A DNA stretch of 64,000 bases from positions 12,605,640 to 12,669,639 of the forward strand of contig CM072152.1 in assembly GCA_036850595.1 (NCBI GenBank), given 5' to 3'. The position numbers and the translations under genes were made by a program. Under the pieces are notes generated by a model. The model was not told the origin of the DNA. It made no database searches and saw nothing but the letters and a program-made list of their open reading frames with translations. This DNA is from Rhyacichthys aspro. Taxonomy: Eukaryota > Chordata > Actinopteri > Gobiiformes > Rhyacichthyidae. Positions 28,701 through 41,600 of the stretch are shown one piece after another. Numbering within the stretch: position 1 is the stretch's first letter; the number at the start of each line of letters is the position of its first letter.

Positions 28701-31700
28701 CTTACCAGCTTTAAACTCCAACACTGCAACTAATATGATATGAACATCCTGTCGTTATATTGGAATAGCTTCCTGTGAGTCACTTTAAACACTGTGGCAA
28801 GTAATCGAAGGTCTGGCAGCTCTGGGAGATACCTTGAACCAGAAATCTACTGCTTTCTCCACAATCAAAATGATCTCCACTCTCCACAAGAGCCATTTTA
28901 AAATTTAATTAGCTGATATTGCACAACCTTTTTATAAATATCAGTCAGACTAAAAAAATATAACATTTTGTTTGTTCAGTTTAAATTATGGACCCAGTCT
29001 GCAGACTCTGAGTGCTTCCTGTGGACTTTACTGAGGTCAATCTAACATTAGATTCAAACCACAACACAAAAACCAATTACTATCAAGTAACATCTCAAAG
29101 CAAAAATTCAAAGCAAAAGACTGCTCAGAGTTCAACTGTCTCTACAAAATTGTGTGCTTTTCAAAAAGTAGTACAAAGGTTAGAGGTAAAAAGTACATAT
29201 TTGGACAAAACAGTCCTCAGAACACATTTGATTAAAGAAACCAGTATCAGGATTTTTCTTTTTTTAAATTGAGCACTTTCGCTCAAGCATTACTTGGTAA
29301 TCTAATGAACAATTAGCAGGCCTGAAGTCGAATGTAATGAAGATTAAAGTGGAGGTTAAATGTCTTATCTGCAGTCGCGGTAATAATCACAAGGTACCTA
29401 GATTGTGATGGGGTTGTAACATGGAGTTGGGTGAAAACCCTGTGTGAAAGCCAATTTGTGAGTTGCCAGTAAGACTGTATATTGGCTGGAATTAAAGCAA
29501 GGATTTGATTTAATTTTGGAACACATCAAACTTAAGCCACAGTGAGCAGGTTTTATAAAAATGGACGCATATAGAAAAGTATAACCGAGTTACTTACAAC
29601 AAATGTCCAGATACAGACTGTTTAGACAATCGCCCTTGCCTGCCAGACGCTTTGACTTTCACTTTGCTCTTTATTAGCGACATTCGTTGGGTCTGGAACC
29701 TCTCCCACTGATCATGGCTTTCACCAAGTTCAATCCCACCTGACCAATCATAATCGTTTGTTTAAAATGAGGTGGGCTTTAAGCGTAGCTCTTTTTCTGA
29801 TTGAATGTATGCTTTATAAATGTATTGGTCCCTGCAAATAATAGTACTGGCCCCTGAATTCTCATTGTTTGTGTGTGTACTAGCTCCTCCTCCTTGAAAT
29901 CCAACTCAAACCGAGAGAAACCAGACTCATTTTTTGTATGTGTGTAAAATGATTACCCTTTTTTTTTTTTTTTTTTTAAACACAAAGGAATGAAGAACCA
30001 GAGGCATTGGGGTCTGTTCACTGTTAGGAATAATTAGTGACATAATATTTGTGTGGCTATTTCTGTAGAGGTAAACAGACTCACATTACAATCCATATTT
30101 ATAGCATTATGCAAATTAGCTATGTGCTTTTTGGTTTGGATTTCAAAAGAAGTTTGTTATCTCTTTTAAACAAATGACACCAGTCACTAGTGTGATCACG
30201 ACCTTATTCACAGGCCCCAGACAACATTTGAATACTAAATATTATTTGGCCGTACTAAACTGATTGCTTATAAGCATTTAATTATGGTATGAAAGACACA
30301 CTCCTTTAAATTATACCTACACATCCTGTCCTAACACTTCGTAATGACTCACACAGCACTAAACACAGCACTGAGCTCAAAATGTTAAAAAGTACGTTCC
30401 AATTTTTAGGTGGAATGTAGCTAATCTAAGGTTACATAACTGTGCATTTGAAGTGTTATCTTGGCCTAGACGTTCTATATTATGCAATTAAAGGGGTGAC
30501 CTCATAGCCTCCCTCTTCCCCGCCGCTCAGATCCGGCCTGCACTTCCAGCCCTGTCTACAGGAGAGGGTGGAGGCGAACACAAACAATCCTTTCGTCTGC
30601 AACTCTGTACAATGAGTCCCAGTAGTGCTTGACAAGACAAAAGGTTCTTATACTGTACTTTGCTACTGGCCTCAAATCACGTATTCCAAAATACACCAGC
30701 AAGTATAACTCACAGCATTTTTGTCACACTGCATAAAATATCAAAGATTGGATTTTAGATGATGCAGTTATCAACCTTGGTGAAACCTTTCACTGGACAA
30801 AAGGTTCAAAATGGAAGCACTTCTAGAAACTGTGAAATTCTTGAAAATGAAAGTGTTGAAAATAATACTAAATGACCCGAGTTACACGTGCAGAGCACTG
30901 GGCCATTGATTTCAGGTGGTCCTGCTGAGTTCTGAGTAGCAGGCATCTGATAAGAATGGCGCCATGGCTGTCTTAGGGCTTGAGCTCAATCTTTAATCAC
31001 GGGTCATTGTGTTCCACATAGTGCCCCCAAACACATAAAAGCAGGTAGAGGAAGTGGTAAATCATACAGGCATTGGGGTCTAATTGGCCACCAGAATGAG
31101 CTCAGCCAAAATATTGTTTTCCCTAAGCGCTATCTGTTTCCATCTCGTGGTCTTTCATAGAAACTGTGGCTTCCTGTTCTTGGGTGTTGGCCGCTGTATA
31201 AGTACAACATCCCCTAGTCTGTAAAAATAATCTCTGAGGCCTTGAGAAAAGAAAGAGAGGAACAGAAATACATTTTGTCCCATGAGGAAGAGCTTCCCCT
31301 ACCATTCAAAACTCACTGTTTCCCCATTCAGTGTGGCACTAACCCTACATTCCTTTGTGGATTAATTATGAAGCAACTCGTGTAAAAGTTAGCTTTAATC
31401 TGACTAAAATGTATTCTTAACCAAACATTTTATCTAAGAAAAACGTTAAGATAATAAAACCTCTGTGTCGGTAAAATGTTCCATGTTGTTTATTATAACA
31501 AACTGTGGGCAAAAACTACATTTTAAGCACTTGGGTAAGAATCTAGATGGACTGTAGCTGTATTATTTTAAGACACTGCACTTAAGCAATTCACACCCAA
31601 CAATGGAATAGACATCTTTTCTTTGCAGTTTTTGGTAATTATCCTTGACAGTAACCTATTTTATGTCATGAAGGATAAAGATTCCTGGCTTCACTATTAA

Positions 31701-34700
31701 AGAGCTGTCACTCCATTTTTACATCCTGTCTGACAGCTCCTGAATGTCCTGTGACAGCAGCCTCCCCTCAAGTTTGAAATACAATGGAAAGTGCACAATT
31801 AACTGATACACGCTGCTATATAACGAAAAAGGCACAGTTTGTGTGTTGTGGCTCTCTTCATGTTGGTCATTCTGCCACACACCCCAGCTGCAGTTCTGCC
31901 ACATGCCACGCAGGTGATTGGGAAAGAGCCAGCAGGTGAACCGCTCTCTCCGTCACATCAAATAGTAGTAGACTGTATGGTAAAGCCCCCAAAATAATTA
32001 GTTTTAGTCTCACATCAGGCTTTCAAAGCATCACAAACCAGTTCGGCCAAACACAATTTGTAGCACGATGTAATTACTGAATTCTAATGTTACATGTAGA
32101 GCAACTGCTAATTAGTATCTCCCCTGAGCATTAAACTTTGTAAAAATATTAATGTATGTGATCTGAATCAGCTTTTAAAGTCAGCTTTTAAAAAGGACTA
32201 CTGCTTGTAGCGAGACATACAAAGTTCCGCTATTTAAGTAAAGAAACTAGATCAATCACTGTTAGCTGGGCTTTCTGATTTGGTTTGAACAAATGTATTT
32301 GAATATGTTCATCCAACTGATTACATATGCATATGGCATATAATCACGCATCTAAACTATTCTGTGTATTGTACAGCCCTAACTGTAGCTGTTTTGTTTG
32401 TGCAGTGCTGCTTTAAAAACAAACTTTACTTGTCTAATCAATAACCACCTCTAGACTTTCAGATTTGCTCAAATGAGCTTGGTGCCTAAAACTCAGGAGT
32501 CCTTAATTTGATATATGACATTGTGTCTTAACATATTTGTCTTTAATTTACTGCATTTGGCTTTGGATTATAAACCGTATGTTTATGCAGCTAATGACTG
32601 GGTTCGCAGAATGAGCGTTATGCATTATGAATGCAAATAACAATAAATAAGTGAATGAATGATTTTGCTTAAAAACTTAAAATGACTGCTTTTCCACACA
32701 TACAGACGCTGTTATTCTCCATCTGTATTGTGGTCTCCAGATATAAAAAGATAACGTTTTTATATCTGGAGACCACAATTCAGTCCTGCTGGTGTACTGA
32801 AGCTTCCTGCTTATTGTCAACAGCAGAGAGAGGTGAGCTCTTTGTCGGCCAGAAGACACCGCTGCTCTCCTTTGTGGAGCCGCAAAGTGAAACACTGATT
32901 AGTGACGCTACATTACTCCGCTTTGTCCAAGGGCAACTGTTTCATATCGGCTAAGCGTGGGAAGTGCAGCACTCATAAATGTCCTGTAGCAGTTCCCAAG
33001 ATAGACGTTTCCATATCGAGAAAAAAAACCAAAACAATTGTGTTCATATCACAGTTTAAATTACATTAGGGATAATTAGTATGTGTTCCAGTAATTAATA
33101 GAATCAGAGGACCTTTCAAATAGAGAGGCTGGCTTAGATATGATAAAGCCCTAGGAGAGGGCTGCGGTGCCAACAGTGAGGTTAACAGTCTCTGTCTAAA
33201 ACTATTTGACAGTATGCACACATCATTTATAATTTCCAAATGTGTCATTTGTCAAATCAGACTATTGGTAGGGCTATTGTAACAGTTCTTCTCAGAGAAC
33301 AGTTTACCTCCCCAAAACCCACACTTGGATTTAAACTGACACTTTCTCTGCTCATTACTTTAATTATCTCTTACCTTTGGCACTGGAAACTTCCACTAAG
33401 ACTTTTAAATACCTGACTATTACAAAAGCCAAAGTACTTTTGGGGCCTGTAGTGAGCAGAGCTTTAATGAGGACAGTGTTATCTGTGGAGTCCAAATGTC
33501 TCAGTTTGAGGTACAGCAGGGTCATTTGAAGACTTTAGCAGTAGATGTATCGCAAGTGTGGACTCTTACCGAAACACTGCTGTGATAGACACATTAAGCC
33601 GCAGCGGTGTATCCCTGTCTGCGGCTGCGAACACGGAGCCAAGGGACAGACGGATGAGTTGACTGCAGGTCACTGAGTAGACACAGGGAGGCAGTTTTAC
33701 GCTTACCTGTCTGTCACGGAGTCGGGATGACCCTGCAGCATGAGGTCAGCGCTAAGCAGCCTATTAGCCACTGTCAGCAGATGGAGGTGAAAGAGCTCAA
33801 CCCACACACACCGAAACCTGAGATAACATCTTGTCTCCAACTTTATTTATAGCTTTTATTTAGAGTTTCATACTTAAGTGTCAGCAAGGGTTTTAGCTTC
33901 AGAAAGTTCTCCACCTAAAGTTTGCCCCTATTTCATATGCTGTTCTCACTATGGCTGCATATTAAAGTGTACAATTAGGCATAAGGCATAATAGTATTAA
34001 TTCATAATTTACATGTCCCCTTTGGTAAAGCATTTTGAAATTTATTGTACATTTATCAAATTAATCAAGAAATAGGTGATTCTGAGCCAGATTCCACTGG
34101 TCACACTGGTTCCATTAGCATTTATTTGGCTGCCCCACAAATTCATTTTAAAAATCTGAACATACAACTACTTTGACATCTAAAGTTGAAATGTCAAATA
34201 GAATACAATTAGTTATTTGCAATATGGACATATTTGGTATTGATTTGGTACCAACAATTTTTTTAAAATGAATGCACAAAGAGCCCAAATATTTGAAAAT
34301 GAAAGTAAAAGTAAAGTAAAAATGTGTTGAATGTCTAAAGGTCTGGTGCTAGCAGCAGGGAAGCAGGTATGAAAGGTATGAACAGCAGCCAACACAGAGC
34401 AGGCGTTCATCCATCTCCTAGGCAGCCATTCACCCGGCACACATTTATGCAAAAATACTTCTACTGCAAATTTAATCTATTGCTTTATAAATGTTGATTT
34501 TAATCAATCCTGAGAAACCAATGCAAATCTCCAGGTGGACTCGACCTTAATCTCAAAACTTTACACTGAAAAGGAATAAAGCCCAAGACTAACACACATC
34601 TGCTTTTCATATTAGGCGTAGATCAAATTGGAAATAAGGAATATGCAAAGCACCATCATTTCAATCTTTCACACAATGCAAAGATTCGTTCTGCAAATAC

Positions 34701-37700
34701 GTGCACATACTATCTGGGATACTGAGAACCTTATTACTATGGCTGGAAATAAGAAATATAATTCTGATTATTTTGTTTTTAGTTATATTTGTTATTTATT
34801 GGCATTCTGAGTTTCATTTTCACTGGAGGATAGAATTTATGGACTGGGAGCAAAATGCTTCAATTTATATCGAAAACATTAAAACATCACTGTATGAGGG
34901 CTATTAAGCTGCATCTCAATCTGAGGGGAAAGTAATTAAAACACCACTTAATGATGTAAAGCTTTCACACAGTGCTAATGAGCCTACTGAGGTAGCCCTT
35001 ACCTTCACACCCAAACATTTCCAGCACAGTGAGGACTCGGGCTTGTATTAGTAAATGCACGGTTATGGGGTCAGCACATGTTAATGGCTGCCTTCTTCTC
35101 TGCTGCATCAACACAAGATCACAGCTCAACAAAACAGAGTCATTAGCTAAAGATGTGTTGAATATAAACACAACTCAGGGCTGGCAAACATCACCTTCAC
35201 TCACAAGCATCAGTGAACTTTGACCTGTACAGAACCGATGTGTATTTATTTCCTCCAGCAGCAATAAAGTGATGTAGAGAGAAGCTGGCGTTAGTCGGGC
35301 AAGCCTTATGTCCGATGCTTGTTTATTTGATTTTCACTGCCATTATTTGCTTGTGTGTTTATAGCCTGAGCATGTACATATGGGGCGATATGACAAGTCA
35401 GCAGACAGGGGAAAAAGAAAAACTGCACTGGTATTTGCCCTGGGTACCCCAATACTGCTAATTAGGCTGCAAATCACAGGATAGCACATGACCACATCTC
35501 CCAGATGAGTGTTGGGCTAAACACAGCCAGCAGCCATTTTAAATCCAGCCTTAATCCAGTGAGCGCCTTACCCTCCTCCAAAGCATCACCAGCAATCCTC
35601 AGCTTTAAACAGAGATGTGGCCAGCATCAGAGGAGCTCAACAAAGATGCCATTTCTTACATACTGAAAATGTATTAAAACATTTCTACATACACCCATGA
35701 TCAGAAATAGTCTCAGCATGCTTTCTGTGAGGCCATTCATTATAATATAGATAAGACCTACAAATGGTTAAATAAGATAACAAATAATCACACTGGCTGA
35801 GTAAGACAACAAGAAGTGTATCTTTGTTGTGAAATTGTCTGGTTAATGCTTTATGAAGAAGCTTCTGAAAGCTACCAGCTCACTGGTTCACATTAGGCTT
35901 GGCCCATTGCGTGACATTCAAAGTTTGTGCCTGCCTTCATTGAGCTCCTCTTAAATCTGCAATCAGCAGTAAGGGGTTTCACAGAAAAAAAACATTTCAG
36001 CATCACATAGATACAATGGATTTGTGAGATATTGCTGCATGTTCAGCTAAGACTTAGAGAAATTAAAATGCAACCTTGTTTGAATAAAAGCTTATGTCTA
36101 AAATGGCAAAGGCCTGTGAGCACATAAGGATAACTAACAAAAAAGGCCTTCAGTCCTCTAGTTTTTGTGTTTTTGGATACAGGAAGAAGCTACTTTAAAA
36201 AGAAACAAAAAGGCCCTGTGTTTGGATTTTAAAATATATTCTGAGAACAGAGTACTCCAAACCTGAGGATTATTTTTCCTTCTTTGAAAACAGAAAATGC
36301 TAAGTGAATAGCGTGTGAATGTTTGGGCAGTGCACCAAAGCTCTCAACAATCACTCGTCTCGGAATGTGGAGAACTGCATCTAACCCAATACTTTCATGA
36401 AATGTGTGCATTATTTATGAGGCCTCGCAGGTATATGAGCTCCCCTTAAATGAGTCATGAGAGTCTACAAGACAAAAGATGACAGGCCTGAGTGATCTTC
36501 CTTCTACTTGAGCTCAGAAAATGAAGCTGTGTCACAATAGATCAACATTTTAGGCTTTGAGCAAGCATAAATATTATAGCCTCCTAAGTGAAATAGTAAT
36601 GTGTATTAATATTTACGAACTTTACTCTACAGCTTACAAGTGACAAGTGGAATTGACACAGCAAATGTCCACTGGTCAAATGACTGCAGTATTTTAGTTT
36701 AGCATAACAGACAGGTTATTCAGGTCAAAAGAAAAAGCCTACAGCCACTTCCATGTCTGCGCTTAGCAAACCCCCTTCCTACGACCATTACTCTTCTCGG
36801 TTGCTGCCGTTCTGCAAGCTAAGCAGGGACAACAATGGCCGCATGTTTACACAGCAAGTGTCCTTATAATTTAGAATCCAGACAGAAATCAATAGTTAGC
36901 AGTGTAATTCCGTAAAATAGAGATAGTAGCACAGGAAAAACGATCTAACAAGCCTGGATATGTCAGTGATCTAGTGATGCACTACAAAAGGCATCTATAT
37001 CTTGTATATAGAGGCTACTTAGTGGCTTACATCTCCGAGTGCAATTTCACATCAACATCACTCACAGCATTTGAACATGAGCTCATCAGTCAAACATTGT
37101 TCTATAATTTAAGCAAAGCATTCAGCTTCCTCCAACATTGGGCCCATTACGCTGCTATTAAGGCCTTGCCCCCTACAGTTAACTCTTCACCTCTGGCGGG
37201 TATGTACTCATTACAAAGTAAGTCATCATGATTATGAATTTAAAAATTTGCTGAGCTGCTAGCTTGCTCATTCCAGCTCATCAGCATAACCGCATTAGGG
37301 AAGAAACCTGTGGGCTGGCAATCTTACACTTCCTCGATATTGCAGTCCCAGCAGGCTGAACATGTCCACATCTATTACACTGGACCTGAGCCACCAACCA
37401 GGCCTGATATCCTGCCACCAGGCACAACATGCCATAGGACACGTGAAATAAAATTAATCAGGTGCCCACAAAGAACCTATCTTTCTAACAGATAAATCTA
37501 CCGTAAATGGAAACTAGCAGCATTTTGATTATATTTATTGTAGTTTATGGGAACTAGCTTTAAAGCATGAGATAAAGGTTCAATGTCTACATCATATTCT
37601 TTGGACATGCTAATGTGACAATAACAAACAATCAACTCAAACAGAAAGTCTCTGATACTGTATTAGCTCAGGACACTGGGACCCCTAATTTATTTTGTCC

Positions 37701-38584
37701 CTTAATATATTTACCTCGTTTAGAGAAAGGAAACAGATTGTCGGAGGCAGTGGGACGCAAGATGATTTGGAGCTCAATTTTGCTAAATTGGTTGCTGCCA
37801 GTGCGATACATCATGGAGAATTAAGATGCCTCTCCCCCAGCACAAAACTTCAGCTGCCATATTGGCACATCTGTCAAGGGCCCGCCCCTGACAGAGACAA
37901 ATGGACCAATTCTTGCACACGAGAAGCTGATCCAAACGGCTAGCAATAACCAAGATGAATAATGATTCAGCTTGGGCCCCAGCTAAATTCATTTTTAATA
38001 ATTAGTGTTCCAGCACCTATCATTTTCTCAGAAAATGAGTGCAGGTACATCTACAGGTTGATGCCACACATCAGCAGGACTGGAGTGAAATAGATGATGT
38101 TGTGTTAAGTTCCTATCATCGCAGAGAATGGAGTGACGAGAAACGCTTGCGTCAGACAGATGAATTTCACTGTGTTCTCACACAAAGATGAAATTAATCA
38201 CATCTAGAAAAGCAGGATGGCAGAGTACAGCGTGGAAGCTACCGGTCCAGAATAGGTTCGCACATCCTCATGTTTAAACACTGAATTACAAATGTACAAC
38301 AGGTCTCTAAGGGATAACACAACACACTAATGCATTGTCATTTGATGCAATTTAGACTTTGACAAGGCCAAAAAATTATACCAACATCTAAAAAAACATA
38401 TTTTCTGTCAAATAATGTAAAAACGAAGTGTGTTAAATAACAGACATGCATAAAATGGTGCACCACAACTATATGTATCAAAAATATCTTGAACACAGTT
38501 ATTTTCCATCCATCACTGGTGCACAGAAGTATCAGGCAAACTGTTACCTATATGAGGATTTTAATGAAATATCTTATCTGCTGT

Positions 38585-38628
<44 letters not shown>

Positions 38629-41600
38629 CTACGAGATATAGTCAGGGTAAAGAATTCAATTAAACTGGTGCTTTTGTTGGGAATTCAAGTGGATTCTGCA
38701 TCAACAAAAGGATAGCTTTTGGTACTAGACCTTTTAGACACCTGGCCTTAGATTACTTTGCTGAGCCCTCATCCATCACTTTACAGAACTATTCCACTCA
38801 ACGGTTGCTTGAACCAAAGGCACACTGAGATTTAATTGTGAAAAGCACATTTTTCATTCTTTTCATGTATATACACAGTGGACATGTTGTTTTGACTACA
38901 TTTAGTCAGAAGTATGCTATTTTATCTAAAATTTATGACAGCCAAAACTGAGTTTTTAAATATCTTCAAAGACATGCAGTAAAAAGACAGACAACTACGA
39001 TGCAACTGAGATCTTAAAGATTTATTTCTGTACACCACCAAAAAGGAGTTAAAATATTCCCCTAAAGAAAACAGAGCAGCGCTAAGCAATTCCTTTGAGG
39101 CTAGAGGGATTACAGGTGGAGGCTGGGGGTGGAGGTAGGGCCTTACAAAGCAGCCGTCACAATGTCACAAGAATCAGTGCAAGGTAGGACCATTTACATT
39201 AGAAGACTGCCACAGGCATGAGTGGATTGTGTTTGTTTTTTCAGAAAATAGCACCAAGTGATATTTACACTACACTGATGATGCAAGTTATCATCCAAAG
39301 CAAAGTGTGATTTGGATGTGCAGTAACTGGAAAACTTAACTGTAAAACCAAAAAAATGTCACTGCACTTTGCCTCATTTGGATAGATTTGGCAATTTCTT
39401 TGTCACGATTCATATTACTAAACATAACCAAGATATGTAAAAAGCTTTATCTGATTGCCTGAAACAGAAGTCAATTTGCAGTGAATTGGATTTGGTTAAT
39501 GAAGGCCTGGCAGGGTCTCTAGTGCTCTTGTCAAACTAAAGCCGATAATCCTTGTAGGAATAATGGTGCAGACTGACGTTACTTCCTGTCTCCCAGAGGT
39601 GCACGTCCCTGGATCCCGGTACAGCACTCCATCCTTTACTCTCCTCGTGTTCCCCGATGTATGGCCGTATATTCAGGGAGTTTTGCTTTAAAGTCAAGTG
39701 CTTCTCATACACAGAGGTCTAGCGGGACCAATCCTCCTCTCGATTCATTACCTCCAGGAGGCAGCGCTCCTTCTGTCGGGCACCATGACAACATGGCATT
39801 GCTCTTTCCCTCTAGCCTTTTTAGGGGGTGTCAAACCACAAGAGACAAAGTGCACTGCCTTCACAAGCACCCAGCCAATTTCAAGTTGTATGAATCATAC
39901 GGTTTAGCATGTCAAATCCCACTATTTTAAGAGATACATTGGACGGTAACCCAAAACTCTCATCCAGAGCGTACGACTTTAAATAACTCAAGGTCTATAT
40001 CCAACTACTACTTTTGCAGAATTTCTTACACCTGACATTTGTACCTCATTTGGCTGAGCATTTCAATTCAGCTTTTCATTTGAAACCGTATAATTCTGTC
40101 AAACAATGAATATAACTAAAATCTAAAGCTGCAGGCCAATCAATCACTTGCAATGAGTTACTTTTGTTTTGTATCCTCCAAAGTACCAATTAAGTTAGAT
40201 CAACACTGCAATTGATTGAAAATGACACTTCATTCACTTCATTATGTGGGACATGAGTGGAAAGATTGCTAATGATGATGGCTTAGAGGGAATATGATAT
40301 GTAATTCACGCGTTGCAGACAATTGCAGCCTCGTTCTCTGGCTTCAACGGCTTGTCAGAGAGGGCTTCATCCAGATATTCTTGACAAGTTGTGCATCTAT
40401 TTAAAGCATTTATGTAAATGTAACCAAACAAATTCTTACTTTTACAGCTAGATAATTATTTTATTTTGAAGGTGTCTCTTTTTGCTATCATGTCACTACA
40501 TAAAACAGATCAGTAAGCGCAGCCAGAACATTATTCTTTCATTAAGTTGGCAGTCCTCAGGGTCTAACTCTGCATACATTTATATACATCATGTTCGATT
40601 CCTTTGTTTTTTCCACATTACTCTACATACTGTTCAGTAGGATCAGGCATAATGCCTTAGCAAATGCATAAGGTACTCCAACTGTTGGGCTGTAATTAAA
40701 ATGGAATAATAAATCAACCAAGTGCAATCGAAAGCGAATATACAAACCAAAACATGAAGCTACTGATAAAGGCAGCGAGGGAAACTAACACAAGAAGTGA
40801 AACCTACAGAGATATAAAAAGGGGAAAAATGATGCATAGCTCTGTTCCTGTGGGAGTCTTATGGTGAGCATGATATCATCCCTCTTATGAAAAATGTCTC
40901 CACACACTCACATACACACATGCACAGGGTGCCTTAAATAACTTTTAATCAAATTTCAGGGTGCAGATTTCAAAGCGTCTAACACTGAGGTTCATAACCA
41001 AAGCACACAGGAAAGTGTCATGTCGTGGAATGATAAGAGGTGCCATATCCCACACTAGATTGGTCAGCAGTGGAGTTCTCATTATAAAATATTACAGGTA
41101 TTTTAACCGCCTACATCACTAAAGCTGTGTAATATAAACAAACAAACGACTACAATTTAAAACATTTAACAGACAGCTCGGTTTATTTAAAGTCTGTATA
41201 AAGATATAGAGATACTCCTCTGTGCAATCTGCATCATGCTCTACGTCTGTGCCACCTACAAGCTTTATATAAAACAAATGTGTTTTTACTTTACACTCAC
41301 TAGCAAACCCTTAATAACCATTTAGCTGCTAATGCACGTTTGTTTGTCCCCCATTCACAGTCTTGGCCACTAATTACCTTTCCAAAGCTATAGACATTTC
41401 TTGGTTCCCTCAATGCTTCTCTTTTTCTCACAACAATCAGCCAGCTGCCTTGACTGGCAGGAATCTGTGCCCTTTGCAGGGATTAAACCATGTCTGAGAA
41501 TGGACCTTAATGAAATCTTTTCTTGTGTTACTTCCCACATCAAACTTCTTAAAATGTCTAGAGATCCTATCTTTACCCATTTTTACTTAAGTGTCAGCTT

